Shown here piece by piece: positions 31,730-44,198 of a stretch of 64,000 nt of DNA. Origin of the DNA: Gracilaria domingensis (taxonomy: Eukaryota > Rhodophyta > Florideophyceae > Gracilariales > Gracilariaceae); the NCBI GenBank assembly GCA_022539475.1, contig VCMS01000106.1, positions 119,730 through 183,729 on the forward strand. The letters are read 5' to 3'. How positions within the stretch are numbered: the stretch's first letter is position 1; the number at the start of each line of letters is the position of its first letter. The notes beneath the pieces are model-generated. The model had not been told where the DNA came from and did no database searches. It worked only from the letters and a program-made list of their open reading frames with translations. Position numbers and translations under genes: made by a program.

Positions 31730-32822
31730 TCAAGCACAATCCTTCAGCGCCTGTTTGATCAGAACTACCTGCTGCTCCCACTCCTCTTTCTCGACTCCTT
31801 CTTCAACTTTTGCCTTCGCTACAGCGAGCTCGTCCAGCAATTTTCTTCTGTTTCCAATTCGAGTCAACTTCGAAGACGCTCTCGAATTCTTCACGTTCTG
31901 TTCCTCAATCTCGTCGCCCTTTCCCCTGTCTTTTTCCTCTGCCACGAAGTAACTGCTTGCCGACTCAAAGAACTTCATCCCAGCCTCCTGAAAATCCCCT
32001 GAAAAGCGCTTTTTCGACGGGGACTTCGTACCAGATATTCCTCCTTGCGACTCCATATCAAACCATCCAGCTCCACCTTCATGCCCAAAGTTTCCACTGT
32101 AATCAATCGTCCTCGCTGCTGCATTAAGAATCTCCACATCCTCGTTGTCAGTACCCAGCCCAAAAACAACCGCACCTACAATAACTCTCTTTTTGTCACG
32201 CTCCGAACGAGTGTAGCATTTCTTGCTCTTATCCGTCTCCATAAACTCCTTAAAATTAGGATTGTTCTAGCCACTTCGTCAGAAATTAGCAAACGGTAGC
32301 GACGAAAGTGTGCGAAAACCATTACTAACCGAACGCAAGTACGCTCCAGGTCGATATTGGATAAGAGAATCTTCCGGAGTGTTCGGTTCGCCGAACAAAT
32401 ATTCTAAAGCTTGACGTGGACGCAGCGTTGCATCGTTATACCTTTTCTCAATAACATGCACTCATTCATCAACCGGCTTCTTTTTTTGTCTAGATCATAC
32501 CGCCTCGAAATTGTCTGTGACGCTCGAAGATACGCTGGACGGCATTCCGGATCATCACGAATCAGGAGCATCAACCTCGTAAACTCAGAAAAAGAGAAAG
32601 GCTTCTGCTTTGCTCGTTTCTTTTTTGACATCAATTCTTGTACTCCGGTCCAGTCCAAAGCCGTCCATTTCGAAGGACGGCTCTTTTTCGTGGGAGTGTC
32701 TCTGCTCTTTGCAGGGCGTTCAGCCTTTCTTTTAGAACGAGCACCAGAGCTCTTCCTGCTGGCAACAAGTTAAGGAAACCGCTTGATCTTCTCAGCCGTT
32801 TTGGAACAGGCGCAAGTCGCAA
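31730..32822 (-). pseudogene. Unrecognised protein, broken by frameshifts
   Basis: Protein-like frames follow each other on the minus strand. 32658-32470 encodes KPFSFSEFTRLMLLIRDD and AYLRASQTISRRYDLD. After an A7 homopolymer near 32480, another frame gives HVIEKRYNDATLRPRQALEYLFG (from about 32460). A third, 32242-31730, is a clean 170-codon ORF with METDKSKKCYTRSERDKKR, GTDNEDVEI and a C-terminal coiled-coil-like helix (AVAKAKVEEGVEKEEWEQQ). The first part looks like a Myb/SANT-type helical DNA-binding module and the end is a charged coil. I cannot name the family. The same-strand order and the single-base nature of the breaks argue for one gene, decayed or badly sequenced. Confidence 0.4.
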
Positions 32823-34119
32823 TATCGCGCAATGCTGGTATTACTGGCAGTGGCGGATTTCAATACACGAGTGCCCACTGCTTTTTGAAAGTAGGATACT
32901 CTCAGGCTTTCCCTTCCAGTACAGCCTCAATCGTCGATAGTGTTTTCACAACGCAATTGTCGTAAACAAATATCTCTAGTTGCGGAATGAGAACAGCTTT
33001 TTCAGACGCCGTGTGCTTAAAATGCTGGGATACATCCCAAAACTTGTGCATTTTTTGCAACGTTTCGACACAATGAGAGCACAAAAACACGTAGGTCTTA
33101 TGTATTTCAGTGTCTCTTGTGATGGACGCAATGTTTGTGGGTGTAGACGTAGAAGACGTCATTGGTCTCAAAATGTGATTGAGGTCCCAACGTGGGGAAA
33201 TGCTGCCTTATTTGGCTACCGAGGAAGCAGTACTCAATTGTGAGAAAGGCGTAAAGGGAAGGGTGTTGCGTCTTGTCGAAAGAGGTGGTGGGAAGAGCCA
33301 AGACGAAAGGAAAGAGTGAAAGGAGGAGAGTTAAACCCTTGCGCACCCAGGGTGCGCTCCCTTGGAGCGCAGAAGCAAACGCAACAATGTGCGCCGGCAG
33401 AATAAAACTGCATTTTGGTGAGCTGGACACCAAGTGCCGGAGTCAGTAGATGTCACGCAGAAAGAATCACCGCACTAGTGATATTTTCTGCGTCACACAC
33501 TTTGGTTCCACTGTTTGGGATTGAATCAACGAAAGAAGCTCCTTTTCTAAATAGCTTCAGCTTTTCACAAAATAGTTTCTAAATAGCTTTAGCTTTTCAC
33601 AAAATAGTTTCTATTCTCGCAATTGTGACGAATTCGTAAACACTCCTTTTGCATCGTGGAAAAGGCACTTCAAAGAGTCTCGTGACTGTGCGAGACTGCC
33701 CTTCAGTGGGACCCGACGGTCAACAAATCAGGGAACTAGTGTAACAACTGTGCGTAGGAAATTGGGAAACTTTTGTCATTTACACTGACTTTTCAGGATT
33801 CACGAAGTCATATTCAGTGGTGCGAATTTTGCCAGCGCCGAGCGATCCTTGGCTTGTCAGGATTAGGCAGTGGCCCAAGAATGTTTGGCCTCCCTCAAGG
33901 GGAAGAACATATTAGCAGTTTTAATATTCCCTTCGTTTCGGAATGGGTAACATAGGACGGACAGAGGAAGAAATTTGAAACAGACTGAAAACTTTGCAGT
34001 TACGGGTAACATAGAAGTACAGCCTACCTCCTCTGGTCTGATAAGTTCAATTGCAGGAGCACTTGACTACTATACTCTGCAGCACATAACTAGAATTCTC
34101 GTCACCAACTCGGCAGTTC
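32823..34119. other. Gene-free stretch with a small duplication
   Basis: No coding frame supported. Contains a 32-bp tandem duplication, TAAATAGCTTCAGCTTTTCA plus CAAAATAGTTTC, at about 33546-33612. Two small hairpins around GCGCACCCAGGGTGCGC and GCGCTCCCTTGGAGCGC lie at 33339-33371. It also holds the 3' flank of the ARM-ankyrin gene. Confidence 0.5.
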
Positions 34120-37100
34120 TCAAATTCTTCCTAGAGGAGCAGGCTCGTCGACGATAGCATCAATATCGAAGCCAAAGTTCTCATTCTCGAAGTCGCTGCA
34201 GAGGTCTCGACCAGCTTCTGCCATGTCTTCAGCTGTCGAAATTGGGTGGGCTTCCAGTCCTACCCCGATATCACCAATGTGTCTGATGTTAGGATGAATG
34301 CCCAACACTTCGTCTATCTGAAGCCCTTGTCTGCCAAGACGAGCACCCATCTCGTTCGACGTTTGCGATGTGTTTGTGTTCAGAATTGGTATCCCGTCAG
34401 AAACGTTGTACGTAGTAGTAGACCGGTGGTGTTCGCTGACTCGAAGTGGAATAGAGGAGATTCTCGAAGGAATGAAAGAAGTGCCTGTTTCCGATCCGGA
34501 GATTCTAATACCCGGCGGGACCTGGGGACCCGTGGTACTCATATCTGTGTGAAACATGTTTGGCGTAAGATTCATTGTAGTCGATGATGAGGGAATCTGT
34601 TGCCTTCTTCCACGAAATCGATGACTCACTCCGGACTGAACGGACTGGCTATTTGTATGCTCTTGAAGCATATGAATCATGACATTCACATTGCTTGCGT
34701 GAGAACTCATCGGTGTAGTACGAGATGTCTCCATAGGGGATACTCGTAATTGGGGAAAGCTTTGAGGGGAAGCCCTAACTAGTGGTGCGCTGAGCACTTG
34801 AGTCTTGGAGTATCCGTGGTCCATTGAGCTGCTTACCCCCTTTCTGCCCACGGCTGTGCCCGGACTGGATGGACGCAACCTTCTCAAATTCGTTTGATGG
34901 TCTGCCCGATCTAAAATACCAAGTGGCGCTGACCATTCTGAGATTGTTTCTTGGGGAACGCTGTTTCCCCTCTTCTTCACACGTGCTAGCCATTCCGGAT
35001 TACTGGAATTCCTGTGATTCCCACATCGAGCACAAAGAACGGTGTTTCCTTCCTTGAAAAGATAGAAGTGAGAGCAGTCTCCAGAGGTGGCAGACGAACT
35101 CTCTAATTCATCACAAAAAGAAGAGTCATCCCTTGGTTCATCTCTTGAGCCTGCTTTCTTGAGGGGCGTTGTGGAATACTGACTTGCACCTCGGGGTGGA
35201 TGACCGTGTTCGATTTTGCATTCTGTTCCGGACCCGTAGCCGTCGCTTGCTGCGAGGCCCGCAGAGACCCGCGAGGAGCATGCTTGCGGGTCACCACTTA
35301 GTAGAGCTTCGTTCAGTTCCGACGTGATCGGTTTTCCGTCCGCAACCTGTCCGCTATACCTAGGAGCAACACCCCCCTTACCCTGACGATTACGAGCGGC
35401 AGATCGTCTTGACGTCGCCAGAGCATATTCCACCTTGACCTGGGCGGATTCCGCTTTAACTGAGGCTTGATCCATGGCTTGTATATGAGCAAGGTGCTGT
35501 TTCGCTGCAGCAACAACTTTCTCACAACCCTTCAAGTCAATTTCTTTGGACGTAACTACCGCGATAAAGGTCCTGTCAAAACCTGTGATTGTTGCCGCTA
35601 TAGCTCTGGCATCACTGCTTTCCAGACAAATTATAAGGAGCCTTCGACCGACAGATACCAGCTCCTTGACTAGGACGTCAGCGGCTTCGCAGATAGAATT
35701 GTGCAAAGAACCATGTTGGCGAGCACGATCAGAAAGATCGCTAAGGCGCTGGACATCTGGCCAGGTCCAGGTACATAGGTCCGTCATGATCTCGCCTACA
35801 TCCTTGGAGCCGTCCAGCAAGAGCTTGACACGTTCGTATATGGCACTGCCTTCTTGCAGAGCGGCTTCAAGGAGTGTTCCAGCCCTTATAGCTCGCTGAA
35901 GTCTTTCAATTTCAGATCGAGCATTTTCGGCTTCGCTAAACATCCCTAGTGAATTCAGCCTCCCGCGAAGAAGAGTCAAAGCGTCTATATCTGCACAAGA
36001 CATTGCATGCTTCAGATCCTCTGTAGCCGCAGCTTGCTCCCTCAGTTTCTGGGCGTGAGCCTTCGCGGCCTCCACGTCATGTTGAAGAGCAGTTAAACCG
36101 AATCTCTCAGCAATAGATGCAGCTTCCTCTATCTTCAAGGGATCATTCGTGTTACTTGCCTGCCGCAGTTTTCGGCGTTCTATCTTCAGACGCCTTGCCT
36201 TAACCTTCTTGGCTACTTCAATAGTATTCGCGAGCGCGGATTGCTTCGATATCAAGACCTCGCAGGCACGAGATATGGTAGTTTCCAGCATACTTATATC
36301 CTCGAGCTTCATCGCTTCCTGCAACTCTTCATTGACCTTTCGTTCTTGAAGTATGGCCCTTAGATGTTCAGCTTCCTCGCGTTTACGCTTCTCTCGCAAC
36401 CTACGCATTGCACTTTCTGCTTTTGAAATAGCTTCTTTAGATTCTCTTCCCTTGAAGATCCGTGTCGTGGCTCCTGCTCCACCTAAACCATTTAAAGTAT
36501 TGGTGGCCTTATTGAGTTCGAACAAAGTCTTTTTCAAACATTCCAGCTCCTCGGAGTCTATTGCGTTTCTCATGGCCTGCTCGTACTTCTCAATTTCGGA
36601 AAGGAGGACAGATATTCTTGTAGCTTTCATAACAATAGGATTATCCTCATCCAAAATAGCCTTCGTAGCACGATTAACAGCCCGGGACAAAGAACGAGGA
36701 TCACCACCGCCAAGGGCCGAGTCTATAGCCTTCTTCAGAGTCTGCTCAGCATTTCCTCGTTTTGAATCCAAAGCCTCCTTCTCCTTCTCTTCGCGAACGC
36801 GCTTTTCTTCTGCCAGGAGGCTCGCAAGGATCTTGCGAGCTTTCTGAACCTCATTCCCAAGTCCTAGCTCCATCGCAATTGGGGGTGAAATCAAGCAAGA
36901 ATTAGAAGGATTCGAACCGTGCTTCGGCTTCGATGTTTGAGCGTGTCCGGGATGGCCGAAGGTGCCACTTTGAGTGTTATGCTCCGACGAGTCCCCGTGC
37001 TCCGGATGTCCGTTGGACCCATCACATCCTACCGAGGCCGCGAGATGAAGAACGAGCTTACTCACATGAGAAATCGCCTCTGTAAGTTTGGTCACAGACC

Positions 37101-40100
37101 TCTGCGATATAGCTTCTTCGAGACGGCTCCTAGCTTCTCGTGCTTCTGTCTCCCTTTTCTTAATCTCTCGAGAGCGCAACACATTTTGACGGTCATCCTT
37201 CACAAATTTTTGCCTTGGCAAAGTATGTTTCGCTTTGGTTTCGGATGAGCACATATCATCGTAGACAGAGGAATTCGTAAAGCTTTCAACTTTTTCTTGA
37301 TTCTGAAAGTCGTGAATACCCTGGCCCATGACATCCACTTTTGTGCCTGAGTATGTGTTTGAACTTGATTGTGCTATGCCAGAAGTTTGTCTAAGCTTTG
37401 AGCAAGCACTGCATGTATGGACTTTGTCATTCATAGAGTAAGAGTTCTTCGCCGGTAGCCCACCTGAACCAAGTTTTTCTAAAAGTGGTCTGCTGGTGTT
37501 ACACGTTGGCACGGAGGGGTGCAGGAGGGAAGAAGCAGAAGCAGCACCGACAGAAGAGGATGTGCATGCACGCTGTTCTTTGATGCGTTGTACTAGTAGT
37601 CGAACAACGTCTTTTGCGCCATTGCTAGCAGCATACTGGACAAGCGTCCAGTTGTTGCGCCCAATAGACTTGCATGTTTCCGAGACGACGGCCCCATGCC
37701 GTAACAAAAGAATGGCGCTTTCAGAATGCCCGTTTAGAACAGAGAAGTCCAACGCTGACCACCCAGATTTCGACGTGAGCTCATTGACGTCTGCGCCACG
37801 TCGAATTAAGGCATCCACCACTTCATGATGGTTCTTCGAAGCTGCCAAATGCAAAGGAGTAAGATAGTCGCACACCTCTGTTTCCTTCTCCAGTAATGCT
37901 CTGATATTAGCTCGACAATCAATGGAAGCACAGGCATCTAGTAATAAGTGCACTATTTCCAAGTTTCCATCATCTGCAGCAATCAAAAGCAATGGCTTCT
38001 TACTACAATTAACCTTCGCTCCGGAAGAAATTAGGGCCTGAACAACCTGAGAATGTCCACCTTGTACAGCGTAGTGTAGTGGTGTTACTTCGTTCCTTGT
38101 TGTCGAGTCAACAATGGCCCCATGGATCAGTAGATTATTCACTGTCTGTAAGTGGCCATTTGACGACGCAAGATGCAGAGGTGTGTACTTCCCTTCGTCC
38201 TGATTATTGGGGTCAGCACCGGAATCTACCAAGAGCTGCACAATCTTGGAGTGTCCCTTTTGAGCGGCGAGACACAGCGGAGTTTGCTTCTTCGCTGATC
38301 TTGCGTTGACGGGTGCCATATGATCTATGAGCAACTTACAAATAGCGAAGTGTCCCCCACCTGACGCCGCGAGATGAAGTGCTGTGACCGCTTCTCCACA
38401 CTTCGTAGCAGGGTTTGCACCATGCTCTAGCAGCAGTTGACAACATTGCATATACCCCTTGTGGGAAGCCCAAGCAAGTGCTGTTAGACGCCTCTTACCA
38501 TAGGTTAGATCAAGATTGGGCTGGCATCGTTTTAGAAGCAGGCTCAAGCATAAGGGCTTCCCAAGTTGAGCAGACAAAATAACGGCAGGAAGGCTGCTCC
38601 CGACACCTCCATCGGGTGGTCCACCTCCAGGATGCAGAAGAGCTGGTGCCTCCGTAGCAGCCATCCTTTGACCCCAAGTCATCCTCGAGAGTATGACTGC
38701 GAGGCAGTGGGGATGACCAAGTCTCACCGCACGCCCAAGCTTCGCAGCCAAGCCGGCTCGACCGTCACCTAGACGCCCACCGCCAGAGCAAAAGCTGCAG
38801 ATTGAGCGACCACTTGCTTCGCTTTGTGGTACATTTCGCCGAAATGATTCCGGGTCATCCCAGACAGAACCCTTCCCGCGAGGTCTCCGCTCCATAAGAG
38901 GCGATAAATCAGTGCAAAGCAAGCAGCTGCACGGAGCGGGAGGAGGAGGCATCAAATCAGAATCAGAATCATCCTCGTCTGGATCAGAGTCAGTTGAGGA
39001 TCCAGACGAAGAGTCGTGTGAGTTGATGACTTCGGTCGCAGAGTTGATATCCCCGATGGAATTAGATGCAATTCTATGTGAAGCAAGCGAGTTAGTCGGA
39101 ATTGAAGTGGCGCAAGAGGAACTCCCTCCGTTTAGATCATACAATCCTTGTGTACGATATTGAGACGAAGACTGAGCTCGGTGATAATGTGTTTCGTTTT
39201 GTGGAATGCCACATGAACAGCGTATATGCTCTTGCAACGGCAGTGATGCGCACGCATCTGAAGTATTGGAGTGCGTTGCTGCGGAATGAAACGGGATGGA
39301 ATGTATCGGTTCCACAGTTGTCGGTTCTGTTCCAAAAATGCGCTCTAGTATCAAACGGGCTCGGTTTCGCACATCAGGAGAAGCATGCGTTGTCAGAGCC
39401 TCAATACGCTCAACACCATGAGCTTCTGCTACAAGTGCAGCCATTTCATTGTGGCCGTTCGGATTAGATGCGGCCACGATTTGTCCGCTGACAAGAACAT
39501 TGCGCAATCCCTTTAGAGCGACAGCAGCGACCGTTCCGCAACCCTTCCAAAGCACATCTAACTCTTTCTGACATGTTAACAAATTGCAAAGCGCACGAAT
39601 ACCATCATTCTCTGCCAGGTACGCGATTTGTTTTGGAACACGATTACTAGATAAGTTGAACAAAACCCAAGTGGCATCCTCACGACATGCTCCATCCTGA
39701 TTATCCAACAGTTTCAGCAACGGCGGAAGTATATCTGCATCAAGAACATCTTGAACCTGGTGAGATGATTCTGTTATGTTGGAAACAATCCAGCAAACTT
39801 CCTTCCTAATCTGTCGGTCAGAAGAAAATAACAAAGCTCGCAAACAGGGCAAGGCGTCACTGTCAATCACCACTTGCGTCTGTTGATCATCGCCGCATGC
39901 GACGTTCCCCAACACTTGCAGGGCAGCCAATTGAACTGAAACAGGAACTGAACGGGACCGAGCTGGGCGCAAGAGATCAACAAGTTTGGGCACGACATCC
40001 GCTTCAAGAATTGCTTGAATTCTGTCATTCTGTATACCTTCTCCAAAAAGCTGACACAAACCTAGGCAAGCCTCCTTAAGAATCTGTTCCTCTTTCTTTT

Positions 40101-40150
40101 CATCCAATAATGTGGCAAGGGTAGCAGCAGATCTGCGAACCTTTTCATGG
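34120..40150 (-). CDS. Importin-alpha-type ARM repeats fused to ankyrin repeats and a coiled coil
   Basis: One uninterrupted frame of about 2000 codons. Roughly residues 1-265 are armadillo repeats of importin-alpha type (GNVACGDDQQTQVVID, RKEVCWIVSNIT, CREDATWVLFNLSS), equivalent to the C-terminal half of that solenoid. A Ser/Asp/Cys-rich linker follows. About 510-845 is a row of some ten ankyrin repeats (PLHLASSNGHLQTVNNLLIH, TPLHYAVQGGHSQVV and others). About 970-1515 is a charged, coiled-coil-rich region with EAR/EEA repeats, then a CARCGNHR cysteine pair near 1692 and a disordered Ser/Thr-rich tail. The importin-beta-binding domain and N-terminal ARM repeats are absent and no ATG precedes the ARM codons. 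The frame opens after a TGA near 40160, so a 5' exon or a truncated origin is likely. It is probably a scaffold protein; cargo binding is unproven. Confidence 0.8.
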
Positions 40151-41990
40151 ACAATACATCATACATTTCATCACGTAGAGCGCAACAAAGAGATTGAGAG
40201 CGAAAACGAAAGAGATTCAGATGTCAGTGAGCTGGTAAATGACAGGAGACGTATTTCTGCGTGGGTACTTTCGTTGCTCTCCGTGCTTGCTCTTGCACGC
40301 ACCAAGGTCAACAAAGGCTTGCACTCCAGACCAGTGCTCTTGGGCACGCTTCACAAAACAATCCTGGTATCACTAAATACATGATCATACGGCATACGTG
40401 GAATCAGATATAGAGAGGCCAATGAACTCGCTAAGAAGCAGCAGCTCAGCTTGCCACACGTCCAGGTAGTTCCCAGGAGCGACAATGGGCCTCATCGAAC
40501 TGGGATGCTCTTCTTGAAAACGCAACTCCAGGAACTACTGGAATGTATGATACATGTTCTTACGAACTCGATTCGGTACGTGCTGGCAAAAGACAAGCAC
40601 ACACGACAGGAAACGATGCGGGCCATAACTTACCTGCTCAACAGGGATATCATGGGAGGCATGAGAAGTACCTCGCGGAAGTGCATCCCAAGGCGATGAA
40701 TATTCAACCATGTAAGAGAGAGAAACCGAGTAGGAACCTCAATCGTTCCAGACAACCAAAACGCAACCAGAACGCAGCAAGCGAGAAGGGGCCGTCGAGT
40801 GCAGCCAAGGGATCCTCTGCTGTGTCTGTTGTAGTCTTACGTGTGCGGACGCTTCTTCAAAAGATGGGCTCCGCGACGCACTGCGATGTCCGTATGAGAA
40901 GTTTCCACACGCGCGAAACGAGAGAGCTGGTCCGAAAGTTTCGATGGACGATGGATACGAACAGCAGCGGGAGCCATAACCCTGATATTCAGGAAAACAA
41001 TACTTTGAAGCACCGTCGGCACAAAGGTACTTTCGTACCTGTACCGTATAGAATTTTTCGGGGGTGTACCCGTACTGTACGGTACACGTGCCACATGTGG
41101 CAACCGTATTACAATTGTAGCGAACAGAATAGAATTAGACTTTCTTTTGGCAAAATAAACAAAAGTTTAACAAAAAAACAAAGTTTATTTAACTTGACTA
41201 CCCTCTACTTGCTAGCTTGGTACTCACGACTCTCGGTAGGCAAGGCGTGGGGAGAGAGAAGCGAGAGGACGGGTCTTGCGACTCCCCACGCCATCTTATA
41301 GAGAACGTAATATAGCCTTAGACTAGCGCTAGCCATACCTTTTCATAAAATACACTTTGTGGCGAGTACACCGCCACCAAAACGCATAATGCCCTATTTT
41401 GTGGTGCTCGCGCATCACATTTTTTTGAAATAAAGGTCATAAACTGATCTATATATAATGCGTTTGTTTCAACTATTTTCAGTTTAAAACGGTTGATCGT
41501 CGTCGATTAACCTTCAATACCAAACTAAAACAAGAGAAATTGTTACAAAGATTATATTGATATCCAAAATGGATTCAAACGTTTTCATCATTCTCCATAC
41601 GAGGACGTTTCTCTTGAATATCGGTAATGTTGGTCTTCATGAGACGAAAATGTTAAAAACGTTTGAAAGTGAAGTATTACGTGTAGATAATGATACATTT
41701 GGTTCTAAAAGAACTGTAGAGTTTAGTTTCTAAATTTAGACATTTTACCAATATAACTAAAAACTTAATATATTTCCATCGGTAATGAAAGGTCCTGAGA
41801 CTTGGTAACATCTCAAGTATAGGTGAGTAATATTTCACAATGCACGTCCGACGATGACATTGTTTCTGTGCATCGGCAAAAGCCAAACTCCAAGAGTGCT
41901 ACTGTCAGCCATTTTATTGTTGTACCTGACGACGTTTGAAAGACGGTCATAATCGCCTCGAATTATTATCATGAACGACTTCGTGATGTA
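40151..41990. other. Region with weak coding remnants and repeat-like DNA
   Basis: A plus-strand frame from 40543 to about 41030 (Lys/Arg/Asn/Ser-rich) may be a decayed gene piece, but it has no domain and runs on into obviously non-coding sequence. Further right, AAGGCGTGGGGAG (41239-41251) and CTCCCCACGCCAT (41281-41293) form an inverted pair resembling part of an LTR or terminal repeat. GTACCCGTACTGTACGGTAC lies at 41066-41085. No gene supported. Confidence 0.3.
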
Positions 41991-41992
41991 AA

Positions 41993-43012
41993 TCATTCAA
42001 TGACTTGCGGATCGGTAGAGAAGATGAGTGTCCGACTTTCGACCAATCGCTTTTCGGTCTCGTCGATGTTGTCATAGTAAGCAAGATACTCCGGGCGACT
42101 ATTGCTCACTTTGTGATCCAAAATCTTCTTCATTCCACTTTCTACTATTCTAACTATCCTTTCTACTTCTTTTTTGGTTCCTCGTTTCCTGTCTTCTTTA
42201 ACTTCTATCATACCTTCCTTGCTTTCGTATTACTTAAGTAGAGAAACATGAAATGGGGATTGAATGTTGTTCTCTTCTTCAGGGAGATCCAAGTCGTACG
42301 ATATTTCTTCAGCTATTACTTTCTTCACTTCGTATGGTCCAATGCATATCGGTGATGATTTCTTTCCACGACCTTGTTTCATATTGAGATTCTTTGTGGA
42401 CAATAACACCTTGTCTTTAACGTTGAAAGTCCTTTTTTTTCCACTTCTCTCGCTGTCTTCCATCATTTTTAATTTTGTGGCCTCAATTGACATCTTTGCC
42501 ACTTTTGTTGCATGCTTGAGGTTGTTTATGAATTTCGCCGTTGCATCAATCGACATTTCTACCACATCATGATGTAGAAAATCGAATATCGTAACAGGAT
42601 GTTGGCCACTCTCCAAATAAAATGGTGTTTTATTTGTTAACGAGTTGACATGGTTGTTGTAAGCAAATTCGAGACCAGGAAGGAATATTTCCCAGTTATT
42701 CTGAGTATAGCTTACGAAACAACGTAACATCTCTTCCAGTGGTCTGAACGCTCTCTCCGACTGACGATCAGTTTGGAGATGGAAGGCGGTTGAAAGATTC
42801 AGCTTGAGCTTAAGAATCTTCACTAGTTCTTTCCAGAAGTTTCCTGTAAACCTTGTGTCTCTGTCCAAAATAATCTTGCGCGGTAGTACATGATGTTTGT
42901 AAACTTCTCGATAGAACATATCGGCTACGTCCTTTGCGTTGACATTCGATTTCATCGGAATAAAATGTGTTCGTTTTGATAACCTGTCGACGACAACAAG
43001 GATGAAACACAT
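41993..43012 (-). pseudogene. Ty3-like integrase and chromodomain remnant
   Basis: 43012-42230 is an intact 260-codon piece of a Ty3-type integrase. The core is entered just before [15 protein letters not shown], with IILDRDTRF (second Asp), NNWEIFLPGLEFAYN (ending before the Glu region) and a GPYEVKKVI...FHVSLLK C-terminal module. Further along, in another frame (42211-41993), EVERIVRIVES...RPEYLAYYDNIDETEKRLVE looks like a decayed chromodomain, which in such elements steers integration to modified histones. RT, protease and gag are missing to the right. It is not closely similar to elements A, B or D, so it represents a further family. Confidence 0.75.
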
Positions 43013-43079
43013 GTTTTCCTTTGTCTTCGGTGTGGATCAAACCCGATTCTGAGGGTGTTTGGCGAAGAAGCTCTTCATA

Positions 43080-44198
43080 CATGAGCGATGCGCCCGTGCA
43101 CGTGGCACTTGACATTATGAGGTGCATCCCCTATGGGAGTCTTCAACCGTTGGTCAATTTAAACTTAATTAGCACCCGTAGAGGGGCGCGGATGTGCCAG
43201 GGGCCCTGGTCCGGCGTGGACACGTGGAGGTGGATGGCTAGTGCACAAGTGGAGCATTTTTGGGAATATTTTAGTTTGTCTTTTTTTCTGCACCCTGACA
43301 GTGGGGTTGCGTACGTGTACCACCCGTACGGGTGTGCACTATTGTGATCGGTCAACCGGCTCTGCACCTGGGGTACTTAGAGGTGCAGGGGCGGCTGAAC
43401 ACCACCTGATGGTAGAGCGACCAAGCCTCTCCTTCGAGAACTGCCACTCGGATCAGAGGGCACTTGAGACTCACCTTGAGTGTGGGCTCTAGGCGCTACT
43501 GCCCTTGCCAGTGTACTACTCCACCCGGAGGGTCACCTCAAGAGGTATAAGTACGCGTAATACCCTTGGGACGCCTAAGGAATCTGTATATACCGTGTGG
43601 TATTGACGTCTACTATTTCTATTAATTCCTGATTGCAGGACAGATCTCCGCCACAGTATTGGGTTGTTTCTTGCTCTTTCTCCCCGACGTCGGGCCTGTT
43701 GCCTGCGTGTGCACGGCCCGCGTCTCCTCTTTGGACGTATCTCTTCTTTCCTTGTCTCTTGGGCTACGCCTCCTTCCGGAGTGTCTGGCTCACCCCTTCT
43801 CGGGTATTTCTCGCTTCTACACCGTCCTTGGCTGGTGATCCTCCTGATATTGGACTTTGTGCATTCACCTCCGTAGGTTATCCTCAGTACACTACTGGTC
43901 TTACACCCAGGTCCCCGGTGTCAACAGAGGCTCGTCCACCGAGTTACTATCCCCTAGGGAGCAGGACTTCGGACATCCTGTGCGTGTTTCACCCGTCCTG
44001 GGTTTGCACCACAAGTGGTCTCCCGACTTAGAAGTCGAATCTCGGGAAGATCACCTTTTCAGGTTGGTTTAGAAGTGTAATTACCCACCGTGGTCGTTGG
44101 AAGGACCCTTATCGGGTAGATCTGACCGCTACTCCGCATTCCGGGAGTGTTTGGTTGTTTCTGATAACCTCCCGGTATGTGGGACGCATATCTGCAGA
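43080..44198 (+). promoter_or_regulatory. Probable 5' LTR and leader of element B
   Basis: The stretch before gag of element B has no gene. It contains a TATAAG box at 43546-43551 followed by sequence that could be the R/U5 part of an LTR, and a pyrimidine-rich leader with several short upstream ATGs. I could not fix the LTR ends because no second LTR of B is present. Confidence 0.4.

Noticed and set aside
31236-31952. 238-codon plus-strand frame
   Set aside because: Overlaps two minus-strand coding signals antisense and has no recognisable domain.
36353-36847. 164-codon plus-strand frame
   Set aside because: Antisense shadow of the coiled-coil part of the ARM-ankyrin gene.
40543-41301. 252-codon plus-strand frame as a real gene
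   Set aside because: Composition changes abruptly near 41030 and the second half runs through inverted-repeat, AT-rich DNA; at most the first part is a coding relic.
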